Source: an uncultured Acidimicrobiaceae bacterium (lineage in GTDB: Bacteria > Actinomycetota > Acidimicrobiia > Acidimicrobiales > Ilumatobacteraceae). From it: a DNA stretch of 64,000 nucleotides. Below the pieces are notes generated by a model. That model saw only the letters and a list, made by a program, of their open reading frames with translations. It was not told the DNA's origin and did no database searches. The translations under genes were made by a program, and so were the position numbers. Below, piece after piece: positions 35,925 to 43,328 of the stretch (its first letter is position 1; each line of letters starts with the position of its first letter). Where the stretch lies: assembly GCA_903919455.1 (NCBI GenBank), contig CAIXIJ010000072.1, positions 1 to 64,000 of the forward strand, given 5' to 3'.

Positions 35925-37081
35925 CGGACCAGCGGGACCACTTCGGTCATGAAGCGTTCCATCTGCTCCACGGCCTTGCTGTACGGATCGCCGATGAGGT
36001 GCGGGAACAGCGTGAGGTTCTCGAGGCCGAGTAGGTCCTTGTAGTCCTGCACCTGAGCGGCAACTTCCTCAGGGGTGCCGAGGAGGATGGTGCGCTGCTT
36101 GATCGACTCTTCGAGGTCGGGGATGAGGCCGGGCTTGACGGGACGTCCGTCTTCGCCCATGTAGCCGCGGCTCCAGCCGTAGGGCCCGAGGAACTTCCAG
36201 AACTCGTCGTGGCCGTTGCGGGCGGTGCGCATGGCCTCTTCGTGGGTGTCCTCGATGCGCACGCTCACGACGAGCATTCGCTGCTCATGCGCCTTGAGGC
36301 CAGGGCCGTGGGCCTCCTCGTGCACCTCGCCGTAGCGGTCCCACATGCGCTTGATGAACATCGGGTTCTGGTTCCAGAACACGGCGCCGTGGTTCACCTT
36401 CGGGGTGTACTCCACCGTGGGCGGGCTGGTGGCTGCCTGCCAGATCTCGAAGGGATAGATCGGCCGGGGGATGAGCGTGAGGTCCTGTACGGTCTCGCCG
36501 CGGTCGGGGATGCCGGGCACCGGCAACTGGAAGTACTTGCCGTCCATTCTGAAACGCTCTTGGGTGAGCGCCATACGGATGATGTCCATCTGCTCTTCGA
36601 AGAGTTCGCGGTTCTTCGCATCGTCGGCCGACTGGTCGGGGTTGTCGTGCGAGCCGATAGAGACAGCGAAGTCGTTGAGGTGCAGGATCTCGCGGGGCAC
36701 GGTGCCGCGACCGACGCCGAGGATGCCTCGGCCGCCACTGAGGTTGTGCATCGTGGCGAAGTCTTCGGCGAGGCGGAGCGGGTTCCACTGCGGCACCACA
36801 TTGAACATCGCTCCGAGTCGGAGGTTCTTGGTGCGGGCGGCGATCCAGGCGCTGATGAGGATGCCGTTGGGGATGACCTCGTAGCCCTCGTACTGGAAGT
36901 GGTGTTCGGTGGTCCAGAAGCTGTCGTACCCGAGTCGGTCGGCCTCGGTGGCTGCGTCGATGTACTTCAGCGTTGCGTCCCAACAGGCCTGATTGTCGTA
37001 GCGACGATCCATCGGGTTCGGGAGTCCGGCGCCGGCGTCGGTCATCTCGACGCCGCCGAAGAAGAATGCACCAATTTTCAT
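35921..37081 (-). CDS. Luciferase-like (LLM-class) flavin-dependent oxidoreductase
   Basis: 386 residues from ATG 37081. TIM-barrel monooxygenase/F420-reductase fold: YDSFWTTEHHFQYEGYEVIPN, RLGAMFNVVPQWNPLRLAEDFATMHNLSGGRGILGVGRG, PRPIYPFEIWQAATSPPTVEY, and LGTPEEVAAQVQDYKDL. The EHH segment and NLSGGR loop are of the alkanal/alkanesulfonate monooxygenase type; FMN or F420 as cofactor cannot be decided. ATG 37081 is supported by TACGGT ending 6 bases upstream. Followed by its XRE-cupin regulator. Confidence 0.88.
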   Translation of the reverse strand: MKIGAFFFGGVEMTDAGAGLPNPMDRRYDNQACWDATLKYIDAATEADRLGYDSFWTTEHHFQYEGYEVIPNGILISAWIAARTKNLRLGAMFNVVPQWNPLRLAEDFATMHNLSGGRGILGVGRGTVPREILHLNDFAVSIGSHDNPDQSADDAKNRELFEEQMDIIRMALTQERFRMDGKYFQLPVPGIPDRGETVQDLTLIPRPIYPFEIWQAATSPPTVEYTPKVNHGAVFWNQNPMFIKRMWDRYGEVHEEAHGPGLKAHEQRMLVVSVRIEDTHEEAMRTARNGHDEFWKFLGPYGWSRGYMGEDGRPVKPGLIPDLEESIKQRTILLGTPEEVAAQVQDYKDLLGLENLTLFPHLIGDPYSKAVEQMERFMTEVVPLVR

Positions 37082-37087
37082 GGACGG

Positions 37088-37117
37088 ACCGTAGCAGAAT
37101 ATTGATGTCGTCAATAT
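37088..37117 (-). promoter_or_regulatory. Promoter plus inverted-repeat operator for oxidoreductase-regulator operon
   Basis: Minus-strand -10-like TACGGT at 37088-37093 ends 6 bases before ATG 37081. ATATTGA (37099-37105) and TCAATAT (37111-37117) form a 7-bp inverted repeat with a 5-base spacer, occupying about -18 to -36, the -35 region. Very AT-rich compared with its surroundings. Confidence 0.6.
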
Positions 37118-37123
37118 GACGAG

Positions 37124-38275
37124 TCAGCGCGGACGCTGGGTGATGGCACCCAATGCGGCCAGCGCAGGCACCACCAGCAGGGCCCAGCGCAGCCCGACCA
37201 CGTCGGCCATCACACCGAGAGCGAGCGGACCCAAGGTGACCGCAACCCCGGACGCCAGCGCGCAGTAGGCACCCATGCTGACCGAGTCCAGTCGGTCGCC
37301 GGCCTGCTCATAGAACGCATCGACGGTGAGCGGGTAGAGCGGGCCGCCGCCGAAACCCACCATCGTGAGGCCGAGCACCTTTGCCGGCAGGCCGGGAGCG
37401 AAGCACATCACCAGCGCACCTGCTCCGGTGACGACAAACGACAGGCTGATTGTGGCCGCGCCGAAGCGAGTGAGCAGGCGAGGCAGCAGCACACGCACCA
37501 GAAACATCATCACCCCGAACACGCTGGCCAGCACCGCTGCAGTACCGGCGGCGGCGTTACCCACCTCGTGGAGGTAGGTGACGGCCCAGATGCCGATGGT
37601 GAACTCGGTGAGCACAGCGTTCACGATGTGCAGCCACGGCAACAGGACGGCACGGTCTCGGAGCGGAGCGAGCGAGAACGTTCCGGCCCGATCGCCTTCG
37701 GGCACGGGCACGGGCCAGGCGACAAAGGCCAACGCCAAGGCGAACGCGAACGTGATGACCAGATATGGCGGCCGCCACGACAGGCCGGCTGAGAGGAAGC
37801 CACCGATCACCAGGCTGAACGTGAGGCCGGCCAGACCGGGTACGCCGTTCACCGCCGCGAACGCGGTGGCGCGGTGCTCGCCATGGTGGTCGCTGATGAG
37901 GCCGGGCATCACCATCACCATCAGTGCACCGCCGCCTCCCGTCAGCGCGGTGCCGAACAACGTGATGGGCCACGCCGGGCCGAGACACAGCAGCGTCACG
38001 CCCACGGCGATCGACCCGGCAGCCAGGCGGAGCGCCGAGCGCCGCCCGATGCGATCCACGAGGCCCACTCCCCACACGCCGGCAGCGAGCAGGCCGACGC
38101 CGAAGGTGCTGCCGTGCAGTGCCGCCACGACGCCGCTGATGTGGAACTGGCTGCGCAGCTCACCCAGTACCACACCCACGCTGAGGCCCGCCACGAGTAC
38201 GCAGTAGCCGAGGGCCGAGGCGGCCGTCAGCCGATCCCACCGGAACCTGGTGGGTTCGGCGGTCGTCGTAGTCAC
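37124..38275 (-). CDS. MFS transporter
   Basis: 383 residues from GTG 38275, with about 12 hydrophobic segments. MFS signature in the loop after the second segment: GLVDRIGRRSALRLAAG (D-x2-GRR); a related loop follows segment 8 (LPRLLTRFGAA). It resembles CynX/YbfB-like single-subunit transporters. The frame is open further upstream, but GTG 38275 precedes the first membrane segment normally. Upstream of, and in the same direction as, the oxidoreductase gene, which however has its own promoter. Substrate unknown. Confidence 0.8.
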   Translation of the reverse strand: MTTTTAEPTRFRWDRLTAASALGYCVLVAGLSVGVVLGELRSQFHISGVVAALHGSTFGVGLLAAGVWGVGLVDRIGRRSALRLAAGSIAVGVTLLCLGPAWPITLFGTALTGGGGALMVMVMPGLISDHHGEHRATAFAAVNGVPGLAGLTFSLVIGGFLSAGLSWRPPYLVITFAFALALAFVAWPVPVPEGDRAGTFSLAPLRDRAVLLPWLHIVNAVLTEFTIGIWAVTYLHEVGNAAAGTAAVLASVFGVMMFLVRVLLPRLLTRFGAATISLSFVVTGAGALVMCFAPGLPAKVLGLTMVGFGGGPLYPLTVDAFYEQAGDRLDSVSMGAYCALASGVAVTLGPLALGVMADVVGLRWALLVVPALAALGAITQRPR

Positions 38276-38331
38276 CCGTCCAGTGTGGCAAATCCTGAAA
38301 GGAATCGGACGTTGGTAGACATGGACCTCGC

Positions 38332-38868
38332 GTGAACGATCGCCGAGTGAGATTCGAGGTGCTCTTCGGAGTGGTGTATGAGCCCTTGCAGCGCTATGCA
38401 TTGCGACGCACCGATCCCGCCACCGCCGACGATGTGGTGGCCGATGCGTTGCTGGTGCTGTGGCGACGGCTCGACGAGGTGCCCGACGACGCCGTGCTGC
38501 CGTGGTGCTACGGCGTGGCTCGTCGTTGCCTGGCGAACCGTCGGCGCAGTGCCGATCGGCAGGCGGGCGTGATGGATCGTTTGATGGGTGAGCGCCCGCC
38601 CTCGCCGGTGGAGGTGGATCCCGCGTTGGAGGCTGCCCTCGCAACGCTCGACGTCGACGACCGGGAACTCGTTCGCCTCTGGGCGTGGGAGCAGTTGCCG
38701 CCCAGGGAGATCGCGGTAGTGCTCGGCATTAGCGCCAATGCGGCGTCGATCCGGATCCATCGTGCAAAGGGCCGACTCGCCGCCGCGCTGGGCGGAAAGA
38801 ACGGGGTCGGTGCCGGACACGGAGGGGTCGGGAACACTCCCGTCGAGCGTCAGCAGGAGGCGACATGA
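38332..38868 (+). CDS. Sigma-70 family (ECF-type) sigma factor
   Basis: 178 residues from GTG 38332. Region 2 (RFEVLFGVVYEPLQRYALRRT, then VLPWCYGVARRCLANRRRS) and region 4 (ALATLDVDDRELVRLWAWEQLPPREIAVVLGISANAASIRIHRAKGRL). It would direct RNA polymerase to a small regulon. Its last codons contain the strong AGGAGG site for the next gene, whose ATG overlaps its stop, so the partner at 38865 is probably its membrane-bound regulator. Divergent from the MFS gene. Confidence 0.88.
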   Translation: MNDRRVRFEVLFGVVYEPLQRYALRRTDPATADDVVADALLVLWRRLDEVPDDAVLPWCYGVARRCLANRRRSADRQAGVMDRLMGERPPSPVEVDPALEAALATLDVDDRELVRLWAWEQLPPREIAVVLGISANAASIRIHRAKGRLAAALGGKNGVGAGHGGVGNTPVERQQEAT

Positions 38869-39488
38869 ACAGCGACCAGCAACACGACGAACTGTTCGAA
38901 CGGCTCACCCGCCTGGACCCGGTTGGCAGTGCACCCATGGAATCAGCCAACGGCCCTCGTGCCGCAGCACTCATGGAGCAGATCATGCAGACCGACTTCA
39001 ACCCCGCGGCACCCGTACCGTCACCCACCCGGCGACGCCGCCCACTCCTGCTCGCCATCGGCGGGTTGGCGCTCGCCAGCGTCGCAGTTGTTGGATTCGT
39101 CGCCTTCCGCAGCGACAACGCCACAGCACCCACCACGCTGGCGCTGTCGGTCGGGGCGTCGGCAGCGGGCACCCGATGCATGCAGCTCGATGCCTCCACC
39201 TCGCAGCCGGACGGCACGGTGGCCTTCCGCGGCACCGTGGCATCCATCGCAGGCACCACCGTCACGCTCGATGTCACTGCGTGGTACGCCAACGGCACCG
39301 CCGATCAGGTGGTGGTCACCACCGGTACCGCCGACGGCACCGTCGACCCCGAGCTGTCGGCATCCTTCGAACAGGGCGGCGACTACCTCGTCTCGGCCGT
39401 CGATGGACAGGTGAACGGCTGCGGAATGACCGGGCCGTACAGCGCCGAGCTCGAGGCGCTCTACATGGGATGGTTCCCTGCTCCCTAG
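38865..39488 (+). CDS. Single-pass membrane protein, candidate anti-sigma factor
   Basis: 207 residues. A cytoplasmic N-terminal region (1-58) with DELFERLTRLDPVG, one membrane segment (about 60-80, after RRRR), and an outer beta-rich domain with two cysteines (in AGTRCMQ and NGCGM). Layout and the ATGA overlap with the sigma gene suggest an anti-sigma factor, but no zinc-binding H-x3-C-x2-C motif is seen, so the sigma-binding part would be of another type. Its TAG stop begins the -10-like site of the next gene. Confidence 0.65.
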   Translation: MNSDQQHDELFERLTRLDPVGSAPMESANGPRAAALMEQIMQTDFNPAAPVPSPTRRRRPLLLAIGGLALASVAVVGFVAFRSDNATAPTTLALSVGASAAGTRCMQLDASTSQPDGTVAFRGTVASIAGTTVTLDVTAWYANGTADQVVVTTGTADGTVDPELSASFEQGGDYLVSAVDGQVNGCGMTGPYSAELEALYMGWFPAP

Positions 39489-39491
39489 AGT
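39486..39491 (+). promoter_or_regulatory. -10-like hexamer starting with a stop codon
   Basis: TAGAGT: the TAG is the stop codon of the preceding gene, and the hexamer ends 6 bases before ATG 39498, predicting a leaderless transcript. Confidence 0.5.
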
Positions 39492-39497
39492 GTCCCC

Positions 39498-41486
39498 ATG
39501 CTCCTCGGCATCGACACCGGCGGCACGTACACCGATGCCGTGCTCTACGACGAAGCCACCCGAACCGTGGTGGCGAAGGCGAAATCGCCGACCACCCACC
39601 ATGAGTTATCGATCGGCATCTGCGGCGCGATCGACGCCGTGCTTGCCGCGGCGTCGATCGCACCCGAGCGCATCGAGCTGGTGTCGCTGAGCACCACACT
39701 GGCCACCAACGCGTTGGTGGAGGGCAAGGGCCGACGCGTGGGCGCCGTGATCATCGGGTTCGACGGCGACGTGTTGGAGCGCGCCGGTCTCGGTGAAGCA
39801 TTGGGCGACGATCCTGCGTTCATCCTGGCGGGCGGTCACGATCCGCACGGTGGTGCTGTCGCCCCGCTCGACACCGAACGTCTGGCCACCGAGGTGGCAG
39901 CGATGGCTCCGCGAGTGGAGGCCTTCGCCGTGACGGCGCAGTTCAGCGTGCGCAACCCGGAACACGAGTTGGCGGCCGCTGCAGTGATCCGTGAGGTCAC
40001 CGGTATGCCGGTCACCTTGAGTCATCACCTCTCGGCCAAGTTGAACGGCCCGAAGCGTGCGGTGACCGCGGTGCTGAACGCTCGGCTCATCTCCATCATC
40101 GACGGGCTGGTGCGCACCACCGAGGCGGCGTTGCTCGAACGAGGTGTGCACGCCCCTCTGATGGTGGTGCGTGGCGACGGCTCGTTGGTGTCGGCGGCAT
40201 TCGTGCGCGAGCGCCCCATCGAGACCATTCTCAGTGGCCCAGCCGCCAGTCTGGTGGGAGCTGCGCACCTCACCGAACTGGCCGATGCCATCATCAGCGA
40301 CATCGGTGGCACCACCACCGACGTAGCGGTACTGCGCGACGGCATACCGGCGGTGAGCCCCGATGGCGCCACCGTCGGAGGGCATCAGACCATGGTGTCG
40401 GCCGTTGCCATGCACACGCATGGTTTGGGCGGCGACAGCCGCGTGCGTCACGACGAACGCACTGCCAACACTGTGCTGCACATCGGGCCTCGCAAGGTGG
40501 TGCCGCTCTGTCAGTTGGCAGTGGAAGAGCCGAAGTTGGTGCACGGCATGCTCGATCTGCACCTCACCTACTTCAACCCCGGCGATCTCGACGGCGTCGT
40601 GCTGATTGCCGAACGCTACGAGGAGCGCATGGCGATGCTGGAGGGTGTGGAGCGCCAGGTGTTGGAGAACATGGGCGGTCGGGTGGCCGTGGCATCTACG
40701 GCGCTGAACACGTTGCAGCTACGGCGCGTGATGGAGCGATTGGTGCAACGCGGTGTGTTGCAGATCGCGGCGTTCACGCCCACCGACGCCAGCCACGTGC
40801 TGGGTATCCAGGCCACCTACGACACGGTTGCGGCGCGGAAGGCAGCGGAGTTGTTCGCGCGCAATCGCAACCGCATGGGCAAGGCCATCGCCCCGGATGC
40901 AGAGACGATTGCCGGCATCACCATCGACACGTTGGTGCGACGCAGTGCCGAGGCGGTGTTGGCTGCTGCCTTCATCAATGACGGACTACCTGCCGAAACC
41001 GTGTCGCAACCGGTGGTGCAGGCGGTGCTCGACCGGCGCCTCGAGGTGGTGCGGTTGGGTCTTGGCCTGTCGGCACCGCTGGTGGGCCTCGGTGCATCGG
41101 CGCCTGCTTACTACCCGCGGGTGGCGGCACTCCTGGGTGCCGAGTCGCGCATTCCCGCCCATGCAGATGTGGCCAACGCCGTGGGCGCCGTCGTGGGGCG
41201 AGTTCGTATGACCCGTGAGTGCACGGTCAGTTCACCGGCGCAAGGGCAGTTCGTGGTGCACGCCGGCGAGGCGCCGCAGGTGTTCATCGATCTGCTGAAG
41301 GCGCGCTCGTTTGCGCTCGAGCACCTGACGGCCGCGTTGCATCACGACATGGTGACGGCCGGCGCGCCGGTGTTCGAGACCCGCGAGCAGTGGGTGGAGC
41401 AAACGGTGGCCGTCGATGGCCTCGAGTTGTTCGTGGAGGGCCGACTCACGCTCACCGCGAGCGGCCGCCCCGAACTGGCTCAGTAG
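39498..41486 (+). CDS. Hydantoinase/oxoprolinase (HyuA-like) family protein
   Basis: 662 residues. ASKHA-fold ATP-binding features: LLGIDTGGTYTDAVLYDEA, LSTTLATNALVEGKGR, LSGPAASLVGAAHL, and IISDIGGTTTDVAVLRDG. These define hydantoinase/oxoprolinase A subunits, which use ATP to open or carboxylate small rings or ketones. No B subunit gene is adjacent, so it may work alone or with a distant partner. Converges on the helicase gene with a 7-base stop overlap. Substrate unknown. Confidence 0.85.
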   Translation: MLLGIDTGGTYTDAVLYDEATRTVVAKAKSPTTHHELSIGICGAIDAVLAAASIAPERIELVSLSTTLATNALVEGKGRRVGAVIIGFDGDVLERAGLGEALGDDPAFILAGGHDPHGGAVAPLDTERLATEVAAMAPRVEAFAVTAQFSVRNPEHELAAAAVIREVTGMPVTLSHHLSAKLNGPKRAVTAVLNARLISIIDGLVRTTEAALLERGVHAPLMVVRGDGSLVSAAFVRERPIETILSGPAASLVGAAHLTELADAIISDIGGTTTDVAVLRDGIPAVSPDGATVGGHQTMVSAVAMHTHGLGGDSRVRHDERTANTVLHIGPRKVVPLCQLAVEEPKLVHGMLDLHLTYFNPGDLDGVVLIAERYEERMAMLEGVERQVLENMGGRVAVASTALNTLQLRRVMERLVQRGVLQIAAFTPTDASHVLGIQATYDTVAARKAAELFARNRNRMGKAIAPDAETIAGITIDTLVRRSAEAVLAAAFINDGLPAETVSQPVVQAVLDRRLEVVRLGLGLSAPLVGLGASAPAYYPRVAALLGAESRIPAHADVANAVGAVVGRVRMTRECTVSSPAQGQFVVHAGEAPQVFIDLLKARSFALEHLTAALHHDMVTAGAPVFETREQWVEQTVAVDGLELFVEGRLTLTASGRPELAQ

Positions 41487-43294
41487 GTCTTCTTGGCGTA
41501 CGGCTTCTTGCCCTCGTAGGGCTTCTTGTCGCCGTAGGTCTTCTTCTCGTACGGCTTCTTGCCCTCGTAACCCTTGCTGGGCCCGTTGTCGACGTACTTG
41601 CGCACCTGGGCGGCCTTGCCACGGATGACCGTGTTCTTCAACTGGCCGATGACGGTGTCGAGGCGGCCCTCGGGCACACCCACCACCGAGTATGAGTCGG
41701 TGATGCGAATGGGGCCGATCTCGCGGCCGGTGAGGCCGGTCTCGTTGGCGATTGCGCCCACCAGGTCGTTCGGGCGGATGCCGGCCTTGCGACCCACACC
41801 GACATAGATGAACGCCGTGCCTGCCTGCGGTGTGCCGCCGGACTCGCGGGTGCGACTCTGTTCGCGCGGCTCGAACTTGCGCTCGGGACGTGCCTGCACG
41901 TCGGGGATCTCGTGCTCGTCGACCGTGTTGCCTGCTGCCTCGTGGTACAGGCGAATGGCGGCGAGCGCCACGGAGCGCGGGTCGGCTTCGGCGCGCAGGG
42001 CATGCAGCACCGGGTGGAAGTCGTCGAGGTCGTCGGCGGCCAGCGACTCGCGGATGGCGGCCACGGTTTGCTCGAGTTGCGCAGCGCGCAGGTCGGCAAT
42101 GCTGGGCACCTTCTCGATAGCGATTACCTGCTTGGTGAGGTGCTCGATGTTCTTCAGGAGACGCTGCTCGCGCGGCTCGGCGAGCGTGATGGCCACGCCT
42201 TCGCGCCCGGCACGGCCCACGCGGCCGATGCGGTGCACATAGCTCTCCGGGGCCGACGGCACGTCGTAGTTCACCACGTGGGTGAGCGTGTCGACGTCGA
42301 GGCCGCGAGCAGCCACGTCGGTGGCCACCAGCAGTTCGGCGGTTCCATCACGAAGTCGGTTCATGACGCGGTCGCGCTGGCCCTGGTCCATGCCGCCGTG
42401 CAGGGCTTCGGCGCGGTAGCCGCGGATGTTCATGGTCTCGGTGAGCTGGTCGACCTCGGTGCGGGTGCGGCAGAACACGAGGGCGCCGCCCGGCGACTCG
42501 ATGTCGAGGACGCGGCCGAGCGCGGCGGGCTTGTGGGCCCGGGGCACGATGTAGGCGATCTGGCGAACCTTGCCCTTGCTGGCCTTGGTGTCGCCGCGCA
42601 CCACGTTGATGCGCACAGGGTCGTGCAGGTGGCGCTTGGCGATGGCGTTGATGCGCGGCGGCATGGTGGCCGAGAACATCACCGTCTGGTGCTCTGCGGG
42701 AATGCTCTCGAGGATGCTCTCGATGTCGTCGGCGAAGCCCATGTCGAGCATCTCGTCGGCCTCGTCGAGCACCACCATCTTGATGCTGTCGAGGGGCAGC
42801 GAACCGCGGCCGATGTGGTCGAGCACGCGGCCGGGGGTGCCGACCACGATGTGTACGCCACGATCGAGTTGCTGCAACTGACGGAAGATCGGGGTGCCGC
42901 CGTAGACCGGCACGCACTTGGCGCCGAGATCCTTGCCGTAGCGGAAGAACGCCTCGCTCACCTGCATGGCGAGTTCGCGTGTGGGGGTGAGGATCAGTGC
43001 GAGGGGGCCCGACTTCGGGGCACCCTTGATAAGGGCCAGTGCCGGCAGCGCGAAAGCGGCGGTCTTGCCGGTGCCCGTCGCCGCCTGGCCCACGAGGTCT
43101 TTGCCCTCGAGCAGGTGGGGGATGGTCTCGCGCTGAATGGGGGTGGGCTCTTCGTAGCCGAGCCCTTCGAGCGCTTCGAGCAACTCGTCGCGCAGGCCGA
43201 GGGTGGCGAAGCCGTTCTCAGTGGCGGGGGCCACCTCGACGGCGACGTCAGCAGTGACATCAATGTCGGTGTCGGGGTGGTCTTCCATGTGCAT
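41480..43294 (-). CDS. deaD: DEAD-box RNA helicase
   Basis: 604 residues from ATG 43294, which has GGAAG upstream; ATG 43288 is an alternative. All helicase motifs: ATGTGKTA (motif I), PTRELAMQ, DEAD in VVLDEADEML, SATMP, and HRIGRVGRAG (motif VI). A DbpA/CsdA-like RNA-binding domain follows (about 490-560, TAFIYVGVGRKAGIRPNDLVG). The last 30 residues are short Lys/Tyr-rich repeats (KKPY, KKTY). Likely ribosome assembly or mRNA unwinding, e.g. in cold. Minus-strand -10-like TAGGGT at 43323-43328 gives a leader of about 25 bases. Confidence 0.93.
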   Translation of the reverse strand: MHMEDHPDTDIDVTADVAVEVAPATENGFATLGLRDELLEALEGLGYEEPTPIQRETIPHLLEGKDLVGQAATGTGKTAAFALPALALIKGAPKSGPLALILTPTRELAMQVSEAFFRYGKDLGAKCVPVYGGTPIFRQLQQLDRGVHIVVGTPGRVLDHIGRGSLPLDSIKMVVLDEADEMLDMGFADDIESILESIPAEHQTVMFSATMPPRINAIAKRHLHDPVRINVVRGDTKASKGKVRQIAYIVPRAHKPAALGRVLDIESPGGALVFCRTRTEVDQLTETMNIRGYRAEALHGGMDQGQRDRVMNRLRDGTAELLVATDVAARGLDVDTLTHVVNYDVPSAPESYVHRIGRVGRAGREGVAITLAEPREQRLLKNIEHLTKQVIAIEKVPSIADLRAAQLEQTVAAIRESLAADDLDDFHPVLHALRAEADPRSVALAAIRLYHEAAGNTVDEHEIPDVQARPERKFEPREQSRTRESGGTPQAGTAFIYVGVGRKAGIRPNDLVGAIANETGLTGREIGPIRITDSYSVVGVPEGRLDTVIGQLKNTVIRGKAAQVRKYVDNGPSKGYEGKKPYEKKTYGDKKPYEGKKPYAKKTY

Positions 43295-43322
43295 TCCTAC
43301 TTCCAAAAAACGGTAACACTCC

Positions 43323-43328
43323 ACCCTA
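43323..43328 (-). promoter_or_regulatory. -10-like hexamer for helicase gene, sharing upstream stop codon
   Basis: TAGGGT on the minus strand; its TAG is the stop codon of the 990-residue fusion gene. Leader of about 25 bases to ATG 43294. Confidence 0.4.
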
